Below, in pieces: positions 39,774 through 48,564 of a stretch of DNA of 64,000 nucleotides. The stretch comes from Pseudomonas turukhanskensis. GTDB lineage: Bacteria > Pseudomonadota > Gammaproteobacteria > Pseudomonadales > Pseudomonadaceae. The DNA is taken from positions 62,001-126,000 of the forward strand of contig NZ_BSFN01000006.1 in the NCBI RefSeq assembly GCF_027922365.1. The letters run 5' to 3'. Position numbers and translations under genes: made by a program. Every line of letters starts with the position of its first letter. Position 1 is the stretch's first letter. The notes beneath the pieces are model-generated. The model saw only the letters and a list, made by a program, of their open reading frames with translations, did not search any database and was not told the DNA's origin.

Positions 39774-40244
39774 TCAGGCCTGACTGAGCGGGCGCTGCTG
39801 GCCGATTCTAGCGGCACCGCCACGGCTGTCATAGAGCCCTGGGGTATCGGAGTTGCCGCGCAGAATACCGAGCATGCCGCCGACCGAGGCCTGGTTCACG
39901 CGAATCAATCGACCATTGCGGGTGTTGGCGGCCTGACAGCGCTCCAGCAGGGCACTGAGCTCGGCACCGCGCTCAAGCAATTCGCCGCCCACAGACGATT
40001 GTTCGGCGATGGCGTTGAGGCCTGCCTGGTCGGGGCTGAGCTTGAGGGAGGTAAGCAGCTTGTTGCGTTCACCGCCATGCTGGCCGAGAACGGCAAGCAG
40101 CGGCTGCTTGTTCGCCAGAATGCTTTCCAGCAACGGCAGGTCGCGGTCGGTGAGGGCTTGGAATTCGGCGTCGATCAGTTCAAGTAACTGCGAGGCGGTG
40201 CCGATGTCTTGCTTGAACAGGTGCAGCAGGGTCGTATCGTGCAT
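39774..40244 (-). CDS. flgN: Flagellar export chaperone FlgN
   Basis: A 156-residue, mostly helical protein that escorts the hook-associated proteins FlgK and FlgL to the export gate. The helical pattern (LLELIDAEFQALTDRDLPLL) and the glycine/arginine-rich tail are typical of Pseudomonas FlgN; there are no catalytic motifs. It lies 56 bases after flgM on the same strand, read from the sigma-28 promoter upstream of flgM. Its clients flgK and flgL are encoded in the main operon about 12 kb away. Confidence 0.9.
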   Translation of the reverse strand: MHDTTLLHLFKQDIGTASQLLELIDAEFQALTDRDLPLLESILANKQPLLAVLGQHGGERNKLLTSLKLSPDQAGLNAIAEQSSVGGELLERGAELSALLERCQAANTRNGRLIRVNQASVGGMLGILRGNSDTPGLYDSRGGAARIGQQRPLSQA

Positions 40245-40300
40245 GGCGAACTCTCGGAGTTAGGCGTCCAACAACACCCCCAGAGTCGCCCGAGACGGGA

Positions 40301-40639
40301 TTAACGCTGGGATTCGAAATCGAGCAGTTTACTGGCTACGCGTTTGCTGTCGACCTGATAGCTGCCATCGGCCACGGCCTGTTTCAGGCGGGCGACGCGT
40401 TCTTTGTCGACAATCGGTTGCTCACTAAGTTTGTCGGTTACTTTCTGCAACTGCTGTGCCTGCTGGCTCAACTGCACCGATTCACCGGTTTTAGCGGTGC
40501 TGGCTTCGGCTGCATTGGCCGGTGCGGCGGGCTGTGTAGCGGTCGCGGCATCGTTGCGGCTACCAGTTTGGGTCGTATTGGTACGACTGGTGCTGGTGGA
40601 CGCGGCGGCATTGTTTAGCCGGTTGATATCGATGGCCAT
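40301..40639 (-). CDS. flgM: Anti-sigma-28 factor FlgM
   Basis: A 112-residue, intrinsically disordered inhibitor of FliA that is exported when the hook is complete, freeing sigma-28 for late genes. The N-terminus [10 protein letters not shown] and the C-terminal FliA-binding helices ([13 protein letters not shown] and [20 protein letters not shown]) are characteristic. The middle is Ala/Thr-rich, low-complexity sequence. A sigma-28 promoter 40 bases upstream gives the expected feedback loop. Confidence 0.95.
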   Translation of the reverse strand: MAIDINRLNNAAASTSTSRTNTTQTGSRNDAATATQPAAPANAAEASTAKTGESVQLSQQAQQLQKVTDKLSEQPIVDKERVARLKQAVADGSYQVDSKRVASKLLDFESQR

Positions 40640-40678
40640 GATGCAAAACCTCAGACGGTGTTTGGACGCTTGCCTAGC

Positions 40679-40705
40679 TTGTCGGCGCTGGTTGAGAAAA
40701 CTTTA
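40679..40705 (-). promoter_or_regulatory. Sigma-28 (FliA) promoter of flgM-flgN
   Basis: On the minus strand TAAA-N15-GCCGACAA, with GTTT directly after TAAA, fits the FliA consensus TAAAGTTT-N11-GCCGATAA at all but one position. It lies 40 bases before flgM. Confidence 0.88.
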
Positions 40706-40803
40706 ATTCTTTTTTAACCAGGCCGTTTACCGCGTCCTACAGGCCGTCAGTGTATGAAAAGCCACGGCAAATTGCTTAAAAAACCTTGATCTGGCCGCTT
40801 ACC

Positions 40804-41562
40804 TTACATGGGTACTTCGACCTGGCCCGGGCCTACCACTCGAGCGCGGATTACCCGGTTTGAGCTCAGATTACGGACGCGGATCTGTTCGCCAATCACG
40901 CCCTTGGACAACGCTTCACCCGGCATGCGCACATTGATGCCGCCTTTTTTGGCGCTGATCACCACCTGGTCGCTTTTGCGAATGGCTTCGGTCATCTCCA
41001 CCAGCACCGGTGCCAACACCTGATCGGGCATCACGCTGCGTGTGAGCCGCGTGCCAAGCGCCTGGTTCATATCGGTGAGGTAGCCTTGCGTCAGTAAACC
41101 GACATCGCGTTCTACCAACGCCACATCATCTTCGCTCAGCACATCGGTGCGTTTTAGTGGGCGAATGGCAACCACCACCTTTCTAAACAGTTTTACCTGG
41201 GCCGGCACAAATACGGTCCAGGGCGTCGAGCCTTCGCAGCTGACCCTCACGGTGACGCGCCCAACCGGTTGGGCCGGGCTTTCCAGTGCGGTGGTCAAGT
41301 CCTGGTCGCAGAAGGCCAATTGCAACCGCGGGTCGAGTGGTTTGATTTGAATCTCTTGCCGGGCTTCAATTTCGCTACGCTCTAAATAGTCCTGAACCAT
41401 GACCTCAAGAAACCCTTGGCTTGCGCCGATAAGTTGTTCAGGTAATGTCAGCGCAGCAGCTGCGTAATTAATGTGGCCAAATGCCAGCAAAGCCAGCCAT
41501 GATCCATGCAGCACGTGCGGCCGGATTGAGAAGTGTCGAAAAAGTGGCGTTTTCAGTTTCAT
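40804..41562 (-). CDS. flgA: Flagellar P-ring assembly chaperone FlgA
   Basis: A periplasmic chaperone that helps FlgI form the P ring. I start it at ATG 41562 (MKLKTPLF), giving 252 residues; the longer in-frame start would run through the promoter. An N-terminal hydrophobic stretch (WLALLAFGHINYAAAALTLP) is the signal. The C-terminal SAF-like domain is visible in IRPLKRTDVLSEDDVALVER and in the antifreeze-like beta segment KKGGINVRMPGEALSKG. It is divergent from cheV and has a sigma-54 site upstream. Confidence 0.92.
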   Translation of the reverse strand: MKLKTPLFRHFSIRPHVLHGSWLALLAFGHINYAAAALTLPEQLIGASQGFLEVMVQDYLERSEIEARQEIQIKPLDPRLQLAFCDQDLTTALESPAQPVGRVTVRVSCEGSTPWTVFVPAQVKLFRKVVVAIRPLKRTDVLSEDDVALVERDVGLLTQGYLTDMNQALGTRLTRSVMPDQVLAPVLVEMTEAIRKSDQVVISAKKGGINVRMPGEALSKGVIGEQIRVRNLSSNRVIRARVVGPGQVEVPM

Positions 41563-41574
41563 AGTCAGCTTCAA

Positions 41575-41590
41575 AGCAAAGCCCGTGCCG
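41575..41590 (-). promoter_or_regulatory. Sigma-54 promoter of flgA
   Basis: CGGCACGGGCTTTGCT on the minus strand matches TGGCAC-N5-TTGCW except at the first base. It ends 13 bases before the chosen flgA start, so the leader is very short, and it lies inside the 79-base gap to cheV. Confidence 0.75.
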
Positions 41591-41641
41591 GCTGCTAGGC
41601 TAAGCAGGGGCACGGTGGTCAAACTTAAAGAGGGGCAGGGT

Positions 41642-42574
41642 ATGGCCGGAGTGATGGACTCGGTTAACCAGCGTACGCAGTTGGTGGGTCAGAACCGACT
41701 GGAGCTGTTGTTATTCCGCCTGGATAGCAAGCAGCTGTACGGCATCAACGTGTTCAAGGTGAAAGAGGTGCTGCAGTGTCCCAAGCTCACCATCATGCCG
41801 AAATCGAGCCCGGTGGTACGCGGCGTGGCCAACATTCGTGGCGGCACCATTCCTATTCTTGATCTCTCGATGGCGACCGGCCGTTCAGGCCTCTCGGACC
41901 TGAGCAGTGCTTTCGTCATCATCACCGAATACAACACCAAGGTTCAGGGCTTTCTGGTGCGCTCGGTGGAGCGCATCGTCAACATGAACTGGGAAGAGAT
42001 TCATCCGCCACCCAAGGGTACCGGGCGCGATCATTACCTGACCGCCGTGACCCACCTGGACCAGCAACTGGTGGAAATCATCGACGTGGAGAAAATCCTC
42101 GCCGAGGTGGCGCCGATCTCGGAAGTGATCAGCGCCGGTGTGATCGATGTCGAGACCCAGGGCAAGGCGGTGACCAAACACGTGTTGATCGTCGACGACT
42201 CGTCGGTGGCACGAAAGCAGGTCACCCGTTGTCTGCAATCTGTGGGTGTTGAAGTAACCGCCCTGAACGATGGCCGACAAGCCCTGGAATTCCTGCGCAA
42301 GTTGGCAGACGAGGGCAAGCGTCCGGAAGACGAATTCATCATGCTGATTTCCGATATCGAGATGCCGGAAATGGATGGCTACACCCTGACAGCGGAGATC
42401 CGCGCGGATTCGCGCATGCAGAAGCTGCATATCCTCCTGCATACTTCCCTGTCGGGCGTATTCAACCAGGCGATGGTGAAAAAGGTGGGGGCTGATGACT
42501 TCCTCGCCAAATTCCGTCCAGACGACCTGGCTTCCCGCGTGGTTGAGCGCATCAAAGTTTCGGATGAGGGCTAA
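41642..42574 (+). CDS. cheV: Chemotaxis coupling protein CheV
   Basis: Couples chemoreceptors to CheA and adapts through its receiver domain. The 310 residues show a CheW domain (about 20-165; YGINVFKVKEVLQCPKLT, RGGTIPILDLSMATG) and a response-regulator receiver (about 180-305). The receiver's acidic pair is VLIVDDSS and its phospho-acceptor aspartate is in MLISDIEMPEMDG. GAGGGGCAGGGT precedes ATG 41642. cheR follows 48 bases later, as in P. aeruginosa. Confidence 0.95.
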   Translation: MAGVMDSVNQRTQLVGQNRLELLLFRLDSKQLYGINVFKVKEVLQCPKLTIMPKSSPVVRGVANIRGGTIPILDLSMATGRSGLSDLSSAFVIITEYNTKVQGFLVRSVERIVNMNWEEIHPPPKGTGRDHYLTAVTHLDQQLVEIIDVEKILAEVAPISEVISAGVIDVETQGKAVTKHVLIVDDSSVARKQVTRCLQSVGVEVTALNDGRQALEFLRKLADEGKRPEDEFIMLISDIEMPEMDGYTLTAEIRADSRMQKLHILLHTSLSGVFNQAMVKKVGADDFLAKFRPDDLASRVVERIKVSDEG

Positions 42575-42622
42575 GGGCCTTGCGGCCCTATAGCAACCTA
42601 TATGTATGGTGAGGCAGCGCTA

Positions 42623-43450
42623 GTGTCTTCAGGTAACGTGGATTTTGAGCAGTTCCGGATTTTCCTGGAAAAGGCCTGTGGCATCGTGTTGGGTGCCAAT
42701 AAGCAGTACCTGGTTTCCAGCCGGCTGAACAAGCTGATGGAGCAGAACAGCATCAAAACCCTCGGCGAGCTGGTGCAACGCATGCAAAGCATGCCGCGCG
42801 GCGGTTTGCGCGAGCAGGTGGTTGATGCCATGACCACCAATGAAACCCTGTGGTTTCGCGATACCTATCCCTTCGAAGTGCTGAAGAACCGTGTCTACCC
42901 CGAACTGCTCAAGGCCAACCCCAGTGCGCGGTTGCGCATCTGGTCGGCGGCTTCATCCTCGGGGCAGGAGCCGTATTCGCTATCGATGGCTACCGATGAG
43001 TTCGAGCGCACCAACCTCGGTCAGCTGAAAGGCGGCGTGCAGATTGTGGCGACCGATTTGTCCAGCGCCATGCTGCAAGCCTGCAAGTCCGGGGAGTACG
43101 ACAGCCTGGCCATTGGCCGTGGTCTGTCGCAGGAACGCCTGCAGCGTTACTTCGACCCCAAGGGCGGCGGTCGTTTTGCCATCAAGCCGGCGATTCGCAC
43201 CCGTGTGGAGTTCCGAGCGCTCAATCTGTTGGACAGCTACGCGAGCCTCGGCAAGTTCGACATCGTGTTCTGCCGCAACGTGTTGATCTACTTTTCCGCC
43301 GAGGTGAAGAAAGACATCCTGCTGCGCATTCACGCCACGCTCAAACCCGGTGGTTACCTGTTTCTCGGCGCTTCGGAGGCGCTGAATGGGTTACCCGATC
43401 ATTACCAGATGGTGCAGTGCAGCCCGGGCATCATTTACAAGGTGAAGTGA
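42623..43450 (+). CDS. cheR: Chemotaxis protein methyltransferase CheR
   Basis: Methylates chemoreceptor glutamates with S-adenosylmethionine. An N-terminal helical domain (about 1-75) is followed by the Rossmann methyltransferase (WSAASSSGQEPYSLSM, VATDLSSAML, FDIVFCRNVLIYF). GTG 42623 (VSSGNVDFEQF) with GAGG ten bases upstream gives 275 residues, close to P. aeruginosa CheR1 (274). An in-frame ATG at 42602 would add seven unmatched residues. A terminator follows, ending the cheVR unit. Confidence 0.94.
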   Translation: MSSGNVDFEQFRIFLEKACGIVLGANKQYLVSSRLNKLMEQNSIKTLGELVQRMQSMPRGGLREQVVDAMTTNETLWFRDTYPFEVLKNRVYPELLKANPSARLRIWSAASSSGQEPYSLSMATDEFERTNLGQLKGGVQIVATDLSSAMLQACKSGEYDSLAIGRGLSQERLQRYFDPKGGGRFAIKPAIRTRVEFRALNLLDSYASLGKFDIVFCRNVLIYFSAEVKKDILLRIHATLKPGGYLFLGASEALNGLPDHYQMVQCSPGIIYKVK

Positions 43451-43475
43451 CGTCGTTTCTGCGGGACGTCGAGAG

Positions 43476-43500
43476 AGGAGGCCAATTGGCCTCCTTTTTT
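43476..43500 (+). terminator. Intrinsic terminator after cheR
   Basis: AGGAGGCC and GGCCTCCT at 43476-43495 form a perfect stem around AATT, followed by T residues to 43500. Confidence 0.92.
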
Positions 43501-43670
43501 ATGCCCGCACGTTTTGCCCGACCGCTCGGTTGCCGCTTTTGCCACAAGCGGCAAAACCCTTAGCCACAAAACCCGTTGCCATTGCCGGGCAGCGGAAAAC
43601 CCTTGCCGTTGTGGTTGGTTTTTTCGCCCGATTATTTGTCAATCTATTGATTTATAAGGCTTAAATAAGT

Positions 43671-43686
43671 TGGCACAGGGTTTGCT
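43671..43686 (+). promoter_or_regulatory. Sigma-54 promoter of flgBCDE
   Basis: TGGCACAGGGTTTGCT is a perfect match to TGGCACRN4TTGCW. It is 49 bases before flgB. The gap upstream (43501-43670) is rich in GCC/GGC repeats around TTGCCGCTT and may hold enhancer sites for FleQ or FleR, which I cannot define. Confidence 0.95.
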
Positions 43687-43734
43687 AATTGTCTTGCACG
43701 CAAATCCAGTTCGCCAGTTGGCAAGGTTCGCACC

Positions 43735-44139
43735 ATGAGCATCAGCTTCGATTCAGCACTCGGCATTCACGAAAAGGCATTGGGCTATCGCTCCCAGCGT
43801 GCCGAAGTGTTGGCCAACAACCTCGCCAACGCCGATACCCCGAACTTCAAGGCCCGTGATCTGGACTTCGCTTCGGTGCTTGCCGCCCAGGCGGAAAAGA
43901 ACCACGGCGCGTTCTCGCTGGCGACCACCAACACCGGCCACATTGCCGCTGAAGGGCTGGACGCCGGTAATGCCGGGCTGAACTACCGGGTGCCGACGCA
44001 ACCCTCGGTGGACCAGAACACTGTCGATGAGCAGATCGAACAATCCAACTACGCAGAAAACGCTGTGCAGTTCCAAGCCAGCTTCACCCTGCTGAACGCC
44101 AAATTCAAAGGCCTTGTTGCTGCGATTCGCGGCGAATAA
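43735..44139 (+). CDS. flgB: Flagellar basal-body rod protein FlgB
   Basis: Proximal rod subunit, 134 residues. The N-terminal motif QRAEVLANNLANADTPNFKA is the rod/hook family signature, with the amphipathic helices at both ends that form the axial core. It is the first gene after the sigma-54 promoter, and flgC begins 14 bases after it. Confidence 0.96.
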   Translation: MSISFDSALGIHEKALGYRSQRAEVLANNLANADTPNFKARDLDFASVLAAQAEKNHGAFSLATTNTGHIAAEGLDAGNAGLNYRVPTQPSVDQNTVDEQIEQSNYAENAVQFQASFTLLNAKFKGLVAAIRGE

Positions 44140-44153
44140 CGGAGACGACCCCC

Positions 44154-44606
44154 ATGTCCCTTTCCAGTGTCTTCAATATCGCCGGTACCGGCATGAGTGC
44201 TCAGACCACCCGCCTGAACACCATCTCCAGCAACATCGCCAACGCCGAAACCGTGTCCTCGAGCGTGGACAAAACCTACCGCGCCCGCCACCCGGTATTC
44301 GCCACCATGTTCACCGACCAGCAAGCGCAACAGGCTGGCAGCAGCACCTCGCTGTTCGCCGACCAGGACAACTCCGGTCGTGGCGTGCAGGTCACCGCGG
44401 TAGTGGAAGACCAGAGCAGCCTGATGCCGCGCTACGAGCCTAACCACCCGGCGGCGGATAAAGACGGTTACGTCTACTACCCCAACGTCAACGTAGTGGA
44501 AGAGATGGCCGACATGATCTCCGCCAGCCGCGCCTTCCAGACCAACACCGAAATGATGAATACCGCCAAACAAATGATGACCAAGGTTCTGACCCTGGGT
44601 CAGTAA
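44154..44606 (+). CDS. flgC: Flagellar basal-body rod protein FlgC
   Basis: Proximal rod subunit, 150 residues. MSAQTTRLNTISSNIANAET and the C-terminal VVEEMADMISASRAFQTNTE are the paired family motifs. GGAGACGACCCCC-ATG gives a clear start. It sits between flgB and flgD in the expected order. Confidence 0.96.
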   Translation: MSLSSVFNIAGTGMSAQTTRLNTISSNIANAETVSSSVDKTYRARHPVFATMFTDQQAQQAGSSTSLFADQDNSGRGVQVTAVVEDQSSLMPRYEPNHPAADKDGYVYYPNVNVVEEMADMISASRAFQTNTEMMNTAKQMMTKVLTLGQ

Positions 44607-44626
44607 TTCGAACGTAGGGGAAAGAA

Positions 44627-45304
44627 ATGGCCGTCGATAGTGTAAGCACCCAGAGTTCGGTACTGGACCAGTATGCCGTCAAGGACACTACTACCACGGA
44701 CAAGACCCTGGGCAAGGATCAGTTCCTGCAACTGCTGGTAGCCCAGATGAACAACCAGAACCCGCTGGACCCGCAAACCAACAGTGAATTCGTGGCGCAA
44801 CTGGCCCAGTTCACTCAGGTGGAAAGCCTGGACAATCTCAACACCAGCGTGGAGAGCATTCTTTCCAGCACCCAGTCCTCGCAGGCGCTGCAAGCCTCGT
44901 CGCTGGTGGGTCGCAAGGTCATCCTCTCCACCGATACTGCGGTGGTCGATACCAGCGAAACGTTCAAAGGCAGCATTGCGCTCACCAACGGTACCGACAA
45001 CCTTTACGTCAACGTGCTCGACAGCAAAGGCAACCAGGTATCGCGCATCAACCTGGGCCAACAGAAAACCGGCCAGATCACCTTTATGTGGGACGGCAAA
45101 GATTCCAGCGGCAATGTCATGGCACCTGGTACTTACAGCTTCGATGCCATTGCATCGGTCGACGGCAAAGAAGTGGCCATGGGCACCAGTCTGCCGGCCA
45201 ACGTCGATAGCGTCACCCTGGGGATCAACGGCGGCGAAATGCTGCTCAACCTCGCGGGCCTGGGCAGCATCGGCATTTCCAAAGTTCAAGTGATCGGTCA
45301 ATAA
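44627..45304 (+). CDS. flgD: Hook-capping protein FlgD
   Basis: A temporary cap for hook assembly, 225 residues, removed when the hook is finished. DQFLQLLVAQMNNQNPLDP is the conserved N-terminus, and the FlgD Ig-like/Tudor region includes GQITFMWDGKDSSGNVMAPG. The gene is spaced 20 bases from flgC. Confidence 0.95.
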   Translation: MAVDSVSTQSSVLDQYAVKDTTTTDKTLGKDQFLQLLVAQMNNQNPLDPQTNSEFVAQLAQFTQVESLDNLNTSVESILSSTQSSQALQASSLVGRKVILSTDTAVVDTSETFKGSIALTNGTDNLYVNVLDSKGNQVSRINLGQQKTGQITFMWDGKDSSGNVMAPGTYSFDAIASVDGKEVAMGTSLPANVDSVTLGINGGEMLLNLAGLGSIGISKVQVIGQ

Positions 45305-45338
45305 CCGCCGGCAACCCCGGCCGTTTCAGGAGCATCCC

Positions 45339-46670
45339 ATGTCGTTCAATATCGGACTCAGCGGTATCAAAGCCGCCTCCAGTGACCTGAATATCACTGG
45401 TAACAACATTGCCAACGCCGGCACCGTGGGCTTTAAACAGTCCCGTGCCGAATTTCAGGACCTGTATTCCTCGTCCATGCTGGCCTCCAGCAGCAACGCC
45501 ATCGGTAGCGGTGTGTTGCTCGGCAACGTGGCCCAGCTGTTCAACCAGGGCACCATCGACTACACCGAAAACGCCCTGGACATGGGTATCAACGGCAACG
45601 GCTTTTTCATCACCAGCAATAACGGTTCGATCAGCTACACCCGTGCCGGTTACTTTGGTACCGACAAGGCCGGCAATATCGTCGACAACAACGGCTATAA
45701 CCTGCAGGGCTACTCGGTCAATGCCAATGGCCAGATTCAAAACGGCGTGGTCGGCAACCTGAGTATTCAGACCGCCAACCAGGCGCCGAAGGCGACCACG
45801 GCCATTACCCAGAGCTTCAACCTGAACTCCAGCAGCCTGAAGCCGACCACCACGCCGTTCGACCCGGCGGACCCGACCAGCTACACCTCGTCGACCTCGG
45901 TGAATATCTACGACGCGCAGGGCAACGCCCACGTGATGACGCAGTACTTCCTCAACAATGCCGACCCAACCGCCGCGCCGCCGGTGGCCAACAACTGGAC
46001 CATGAACGTGCTGATCGACGGGCGTAACCCGCAAGACCCGACCAGCACCGTGCCTGAAAGCGTGACCATCCCGTTCGATGGCGCCGGGCAACTGGACCTG
46101 GCCAACATCACCCCGACCACGGCCGGCATCAGTTTTGCCAACAACAAGCTGAGCATCGATGGTTGGGTGCCGGCGCAGTCCGACGGCGCTACCCCGGCTA
46201 CCTGGTCGTCCAACGGTGCCACTGCCAGTGCTGCGATTTCTTTCGATATTCGCGGCTCCACGCAGTTTTCCAGCGCCTTCGCGGTGAACGCCGTTACTCA
46301 GGACGGTTACACCACCGGCCAACTGTCGGGCCTGGAAATTGACGATACCGGCCAGATCTTCGCCCGTTACACCAATGGCCAGTCGAAGATTCAGGGGCAG
46401 GTGATTCTGGCCAACTTCGCCAACGTGCAAGGCCTGACGCCCGTGGGCAAAACCCAGTGGGTGCAGTCCGCCGATTCGGGTGAGCCGGTAATTGGTACGC
46501 CGCGTGCCGGCACCCTGGGTTCGTTGACGGCCGGCGCGCTGGAGGCCTCCAACGTGGATATCTCCACCGAGCTGGTCGACCTGATCGTGGCGCAGCGTAA
46601 CTACCAGGCCAACGCCAAAACCATCGAAACCGAAAACGCAGTCACGCAAACCATCATCAACCTGCGTTAA
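45339..46670 (+). CDS. flgE: Flagellar hook protein FlgE
   Basis: The major hook subunit, 443 residues. It begins MSFNIGLSGIKAASSDLNIT with the N-terminal axial helix and the NNIANAGTVGFKQ motif, and ends with VDISTELVDLIVAQRNYQAN, the paired C-terminal helix. The central domain is Asn/Thr/Ala-rich, as in other Pseudomonas hooks. A hairpin terminator follows, separating flgBCDE from flgF onward. Confidence 0.96.
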   Translation: MSFNIGLSGIKAASSDLNITGNNIANAGTVGFKQSRAEFQDLYSSSMLASSSNAIGSGVLLGNVAQLFNQGTIDYTENALDMGINGNGFFITSNNGSISYTRAGYFGTDKAGNIVDNNGYNLQGYSVNANGQIQNGVVGNLSIQTANQAPKATTAITQSFNLNSSSLKPTTTPFDPADPTSYTSSTSVNIYDAQGNAHVMTQYFLNNADPTAAPPVANNWTMNVLIDGRNPQDPTSTVPESVTIPFDGAGQLDLANITPTTAGISFANNKLSIDGWVPAQSDGATPATWSSNGATASAAISFDIRGSTQFSSAFAVNAVTQDGYTTGQLSGLEIDDTGQIFARYTNGQSKIQGQVILANFANVQGLTPVGKTQWVQSADSGEPVIGTPRAGTLGSLTAGALEASNVDISTELVDLIVAQRNYQANAKTIETENAVTQTIINLR

Positions 46671-46709
46671 CGCGTTGCCGCCGGCGGCAAACCGTCGCCG
46701 CACACCTGC

Positions 46710-46733
46710 AAAGGGCTTCCTCGGAAGCCCTTT
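46710..46733 (+). terminator. Hairpin after flgE
   Basis: AAAGGGCTTCC and GGAAGCCCTTT (46710-46733) form a perfect 11-bp stem with a two-base spacer, followed by GTTGTTTG. The T run is weak, so termination may be partial. Confidence 0.7.
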
Positions 46734-46785
46734 GTTGTTTGTAAAAAACCTTGTTTATCAATGGTGTACATAATTTTTTCGAGAT

Positions 46786-46801
46786 TGGCACGATGCCTGC
46801 T
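46786..46801 (+). promoter_or_regulatory. Sigma-54 promoter of flgFGHIJKL
   Basis: TGGCACGATGCCTGCT matches TGGCAC-N5-TTGCW with one substitution (C for T at the first base of the -12 element). It is 64 bases before flgF, just after the flgE hairpin, so the rod-to-junction genes have their own promoter. Confidence 0.85.
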
Positions 46802-46864
46802 TTGTAGCTTGCATAGAGCCGCAGGCCGCCAGCGTTTGGCAGGGCCCGATCTCGGAGAAATACC

Positions 46865-47605
46865 ATGGATAAAATGCTTTACGTCGCGATGACAGGGGCT
46901 AGCCAGAACACAATGGCTCAGCGGGCCCATGCCAACAATTTGGCGAACATCTCCACCAACGGTTTTCGCCGTGACTTCGAACAAGCGCGTTCGATGCAGG
47001 TGTTCGGCGACAGCTTTCCGTCACGGGTCTACGCCATGAGCGAACGCCCCGGTACCGACTTCACCCCCGGCACCCTGCAAGACACTGGCAATCCTATGGA
47101 TGTAGCCGTGAGCGGGCAGGGCTGGATGGCCGTGCAAACGCCGGACGGCAAAGAGGCCTATGTACGTACCGCCAGCCTGAAAATCGATGGCCTGGGCCAA
47201 TTGCGCACCGGCACCGGTTTGCCGGTTTTGGGCAATGGCGGGCCGATTGCCGTTCCGCCGGAACAGAAAGTGGAAATCGGCCAGGACGGCACCATCACCA
47301 TTCGCGCCCTGGGCGAAGCCCCCAATGTGCTGGCCGAGGTGGACCGCATCAAGCTGGTCAACCCCGACCTCAAGCAGATGGAAAAGGGCGTGGACGGCAT
47401 GATCCATTACAAAGGCAGCGACCCGCTGCTGGCCGACGACAGCGTCAAGCTGGAATCGGGCTTTGTCGAAACCAGTAACGTCAATGCGGTGGAGGAGATG
47501 ACCTCGATCCTCTCACTGTCCCGCCAGTTCGAACTGCAAGTGAAGATGATGCGAACGGCCGAAGACGACGCCACATCCCTGGCTCGTGTTTTGCAACTTA
47601 GCTAA
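46865..47605 (+). CDS. flgF: Flagellar basal-body rod protein FlgF
   Basis: Proximal rod protein, 246 residues. HANNLANISTNGFRRDFEQA at the N-terminus and TSNVNAVEEMTSILSLSRQF at the C-terminus are the paired rod motifs. CGGAGAAATACC-ATG gives the start. It is first in the second rod operon. Confidence 0.96.
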   Translation: MDKMLYVAMTGASQNTMAQRAHANNLANISTNGFRRDFEQARSMQVFGDSFPSRVYAMSERPGTDFTPGTLQDTGNPMDVAVSGQGWMAVQTPDGKEAYVRTASLKIDGLGQLRTGTGLPVLGNGGPIAVPPEQKVEIGQDGTITIRALGEAPNVLAEVDRIKLVNPDLKQMEKGVDGMIHYKGSDPLLADDSVKLESGFVETSNVNAVEEMTSILSLSRQFELQVKMMRTAEDDATSLARVLQLS

Positions 47606-47651
47606 ATATCAGTACGCGGCGCCGTGATGTCGGCGCCCGAGGAGAACATTC

Positions 47652-48437
47652 ATGCTTCCGGCTCTGTGGGTCAGTAAAACCGGTTTGTCCGCCCAGGACA
47701 TGAACCTGACGACCATTTCCAACAACTTGGCCAACGTGTCGACCACGGGTTTCAAACGTGACCGCGCCGAATTCCAGGACTTGCTCTACCAAATCCGCCG
47801 TCAACCCGGCGCGCAGAGCACCCAGGACAGCCAACTGCCCTCCGGCCTGCAATTAGGTACCGGTGTGCGCATTGCCGGCACGCAGAAAATGTTCACCATC
47901 GGCAGCCTGCAAACCACCGAGCAGCCGCTGGACATGGCGGTCAACGGTCGTGGTTTCTTCCAGGTTTTGCAGCCTGACGGCACCATCGCTTACACCCGCG
48001 ACGGTAGTTTTCACCTGAACTCCGACGGCCAGGTCGTCACCTCCAACGGCTTCCCGCTGGAGCCAGCCATCGTGATTCCCGCCGAAACGCGCACCTTCAC
48101 CGTGGGTGAGGACGGTACCGCCTCGGTGACCACCGCCGGCAACCCGACACCGCAGATCGTGGGCAACATTCAAACCGCCGACTTCATCAACCCGGGCGGT
48201 CTGGAAGCCATCGGCAAAAACCTGTTCCTGGAAACCGCTGCCAGCGGTGCGCCGCAGGTTGGCACTCCCGGCCTGACCGGCCTGGGCACCATCGAACAGA
48301 ACACCCTGGAAAACTCCAACGTCAGCGTGGTGGAGGAGATGGTGAACATGATCACCACCCAGCGCGCCTACGAAATGAACTCCAAGGTGATTTCCACCGC
48401 CGACCAGATGCTGTCGTTTATTACCCAGAATCTTTAA
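47652..48437 (+). CDS. flgG: Flagellar distal rod protein FlgG
   Basis: The distal rod subunit, 261 residues (E. coli FlgG 260). Conserved blocks are LTTISNNLANVSTTGFKRDR, the QLPSGLQLGTGVRI loop (typical of FlgG but not FlgE) and NSNVSVVEEMVNMITTQRAY. GAGGAGAACATTC-ATG precedes it. Confidence 0.97.
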   Translation: MLPALWVSKTGLSAQDMNLTTISNNLANVSTTGFKRDRAEFQDLLYQIRRQPGAQSTQDSQLPSGLQLGTGVRIAGTQKMFTIGSLQTTEQPLDMAVNGRGFFQVLQPDGTIAYTRDGSFHLNSDGQVVTSNGFPLEPAIVIPAETRTFTVGEDGTASVTTAGNPTPQIVGNIQTADFINPGGLEAIGKNLFLETAASGAPQVGTPGLTGLGTIEQNTLENSNVSVVEEMVNMITTQRAYEMNSKVISTADQMLSFITQNL

Positions 48438-48564
48438 CCGCCGGCCGGGTTAGCCATGGCCCGTTTGGCCCGCCATAAGGAGCTGGTAGGCAGTGGGTGG
48501 TTCGCTTGGGTTGGGCACTGTGTGTTGCGTTTGCTCTGTGCAGAAAATATGTGAGGTACGCGTT

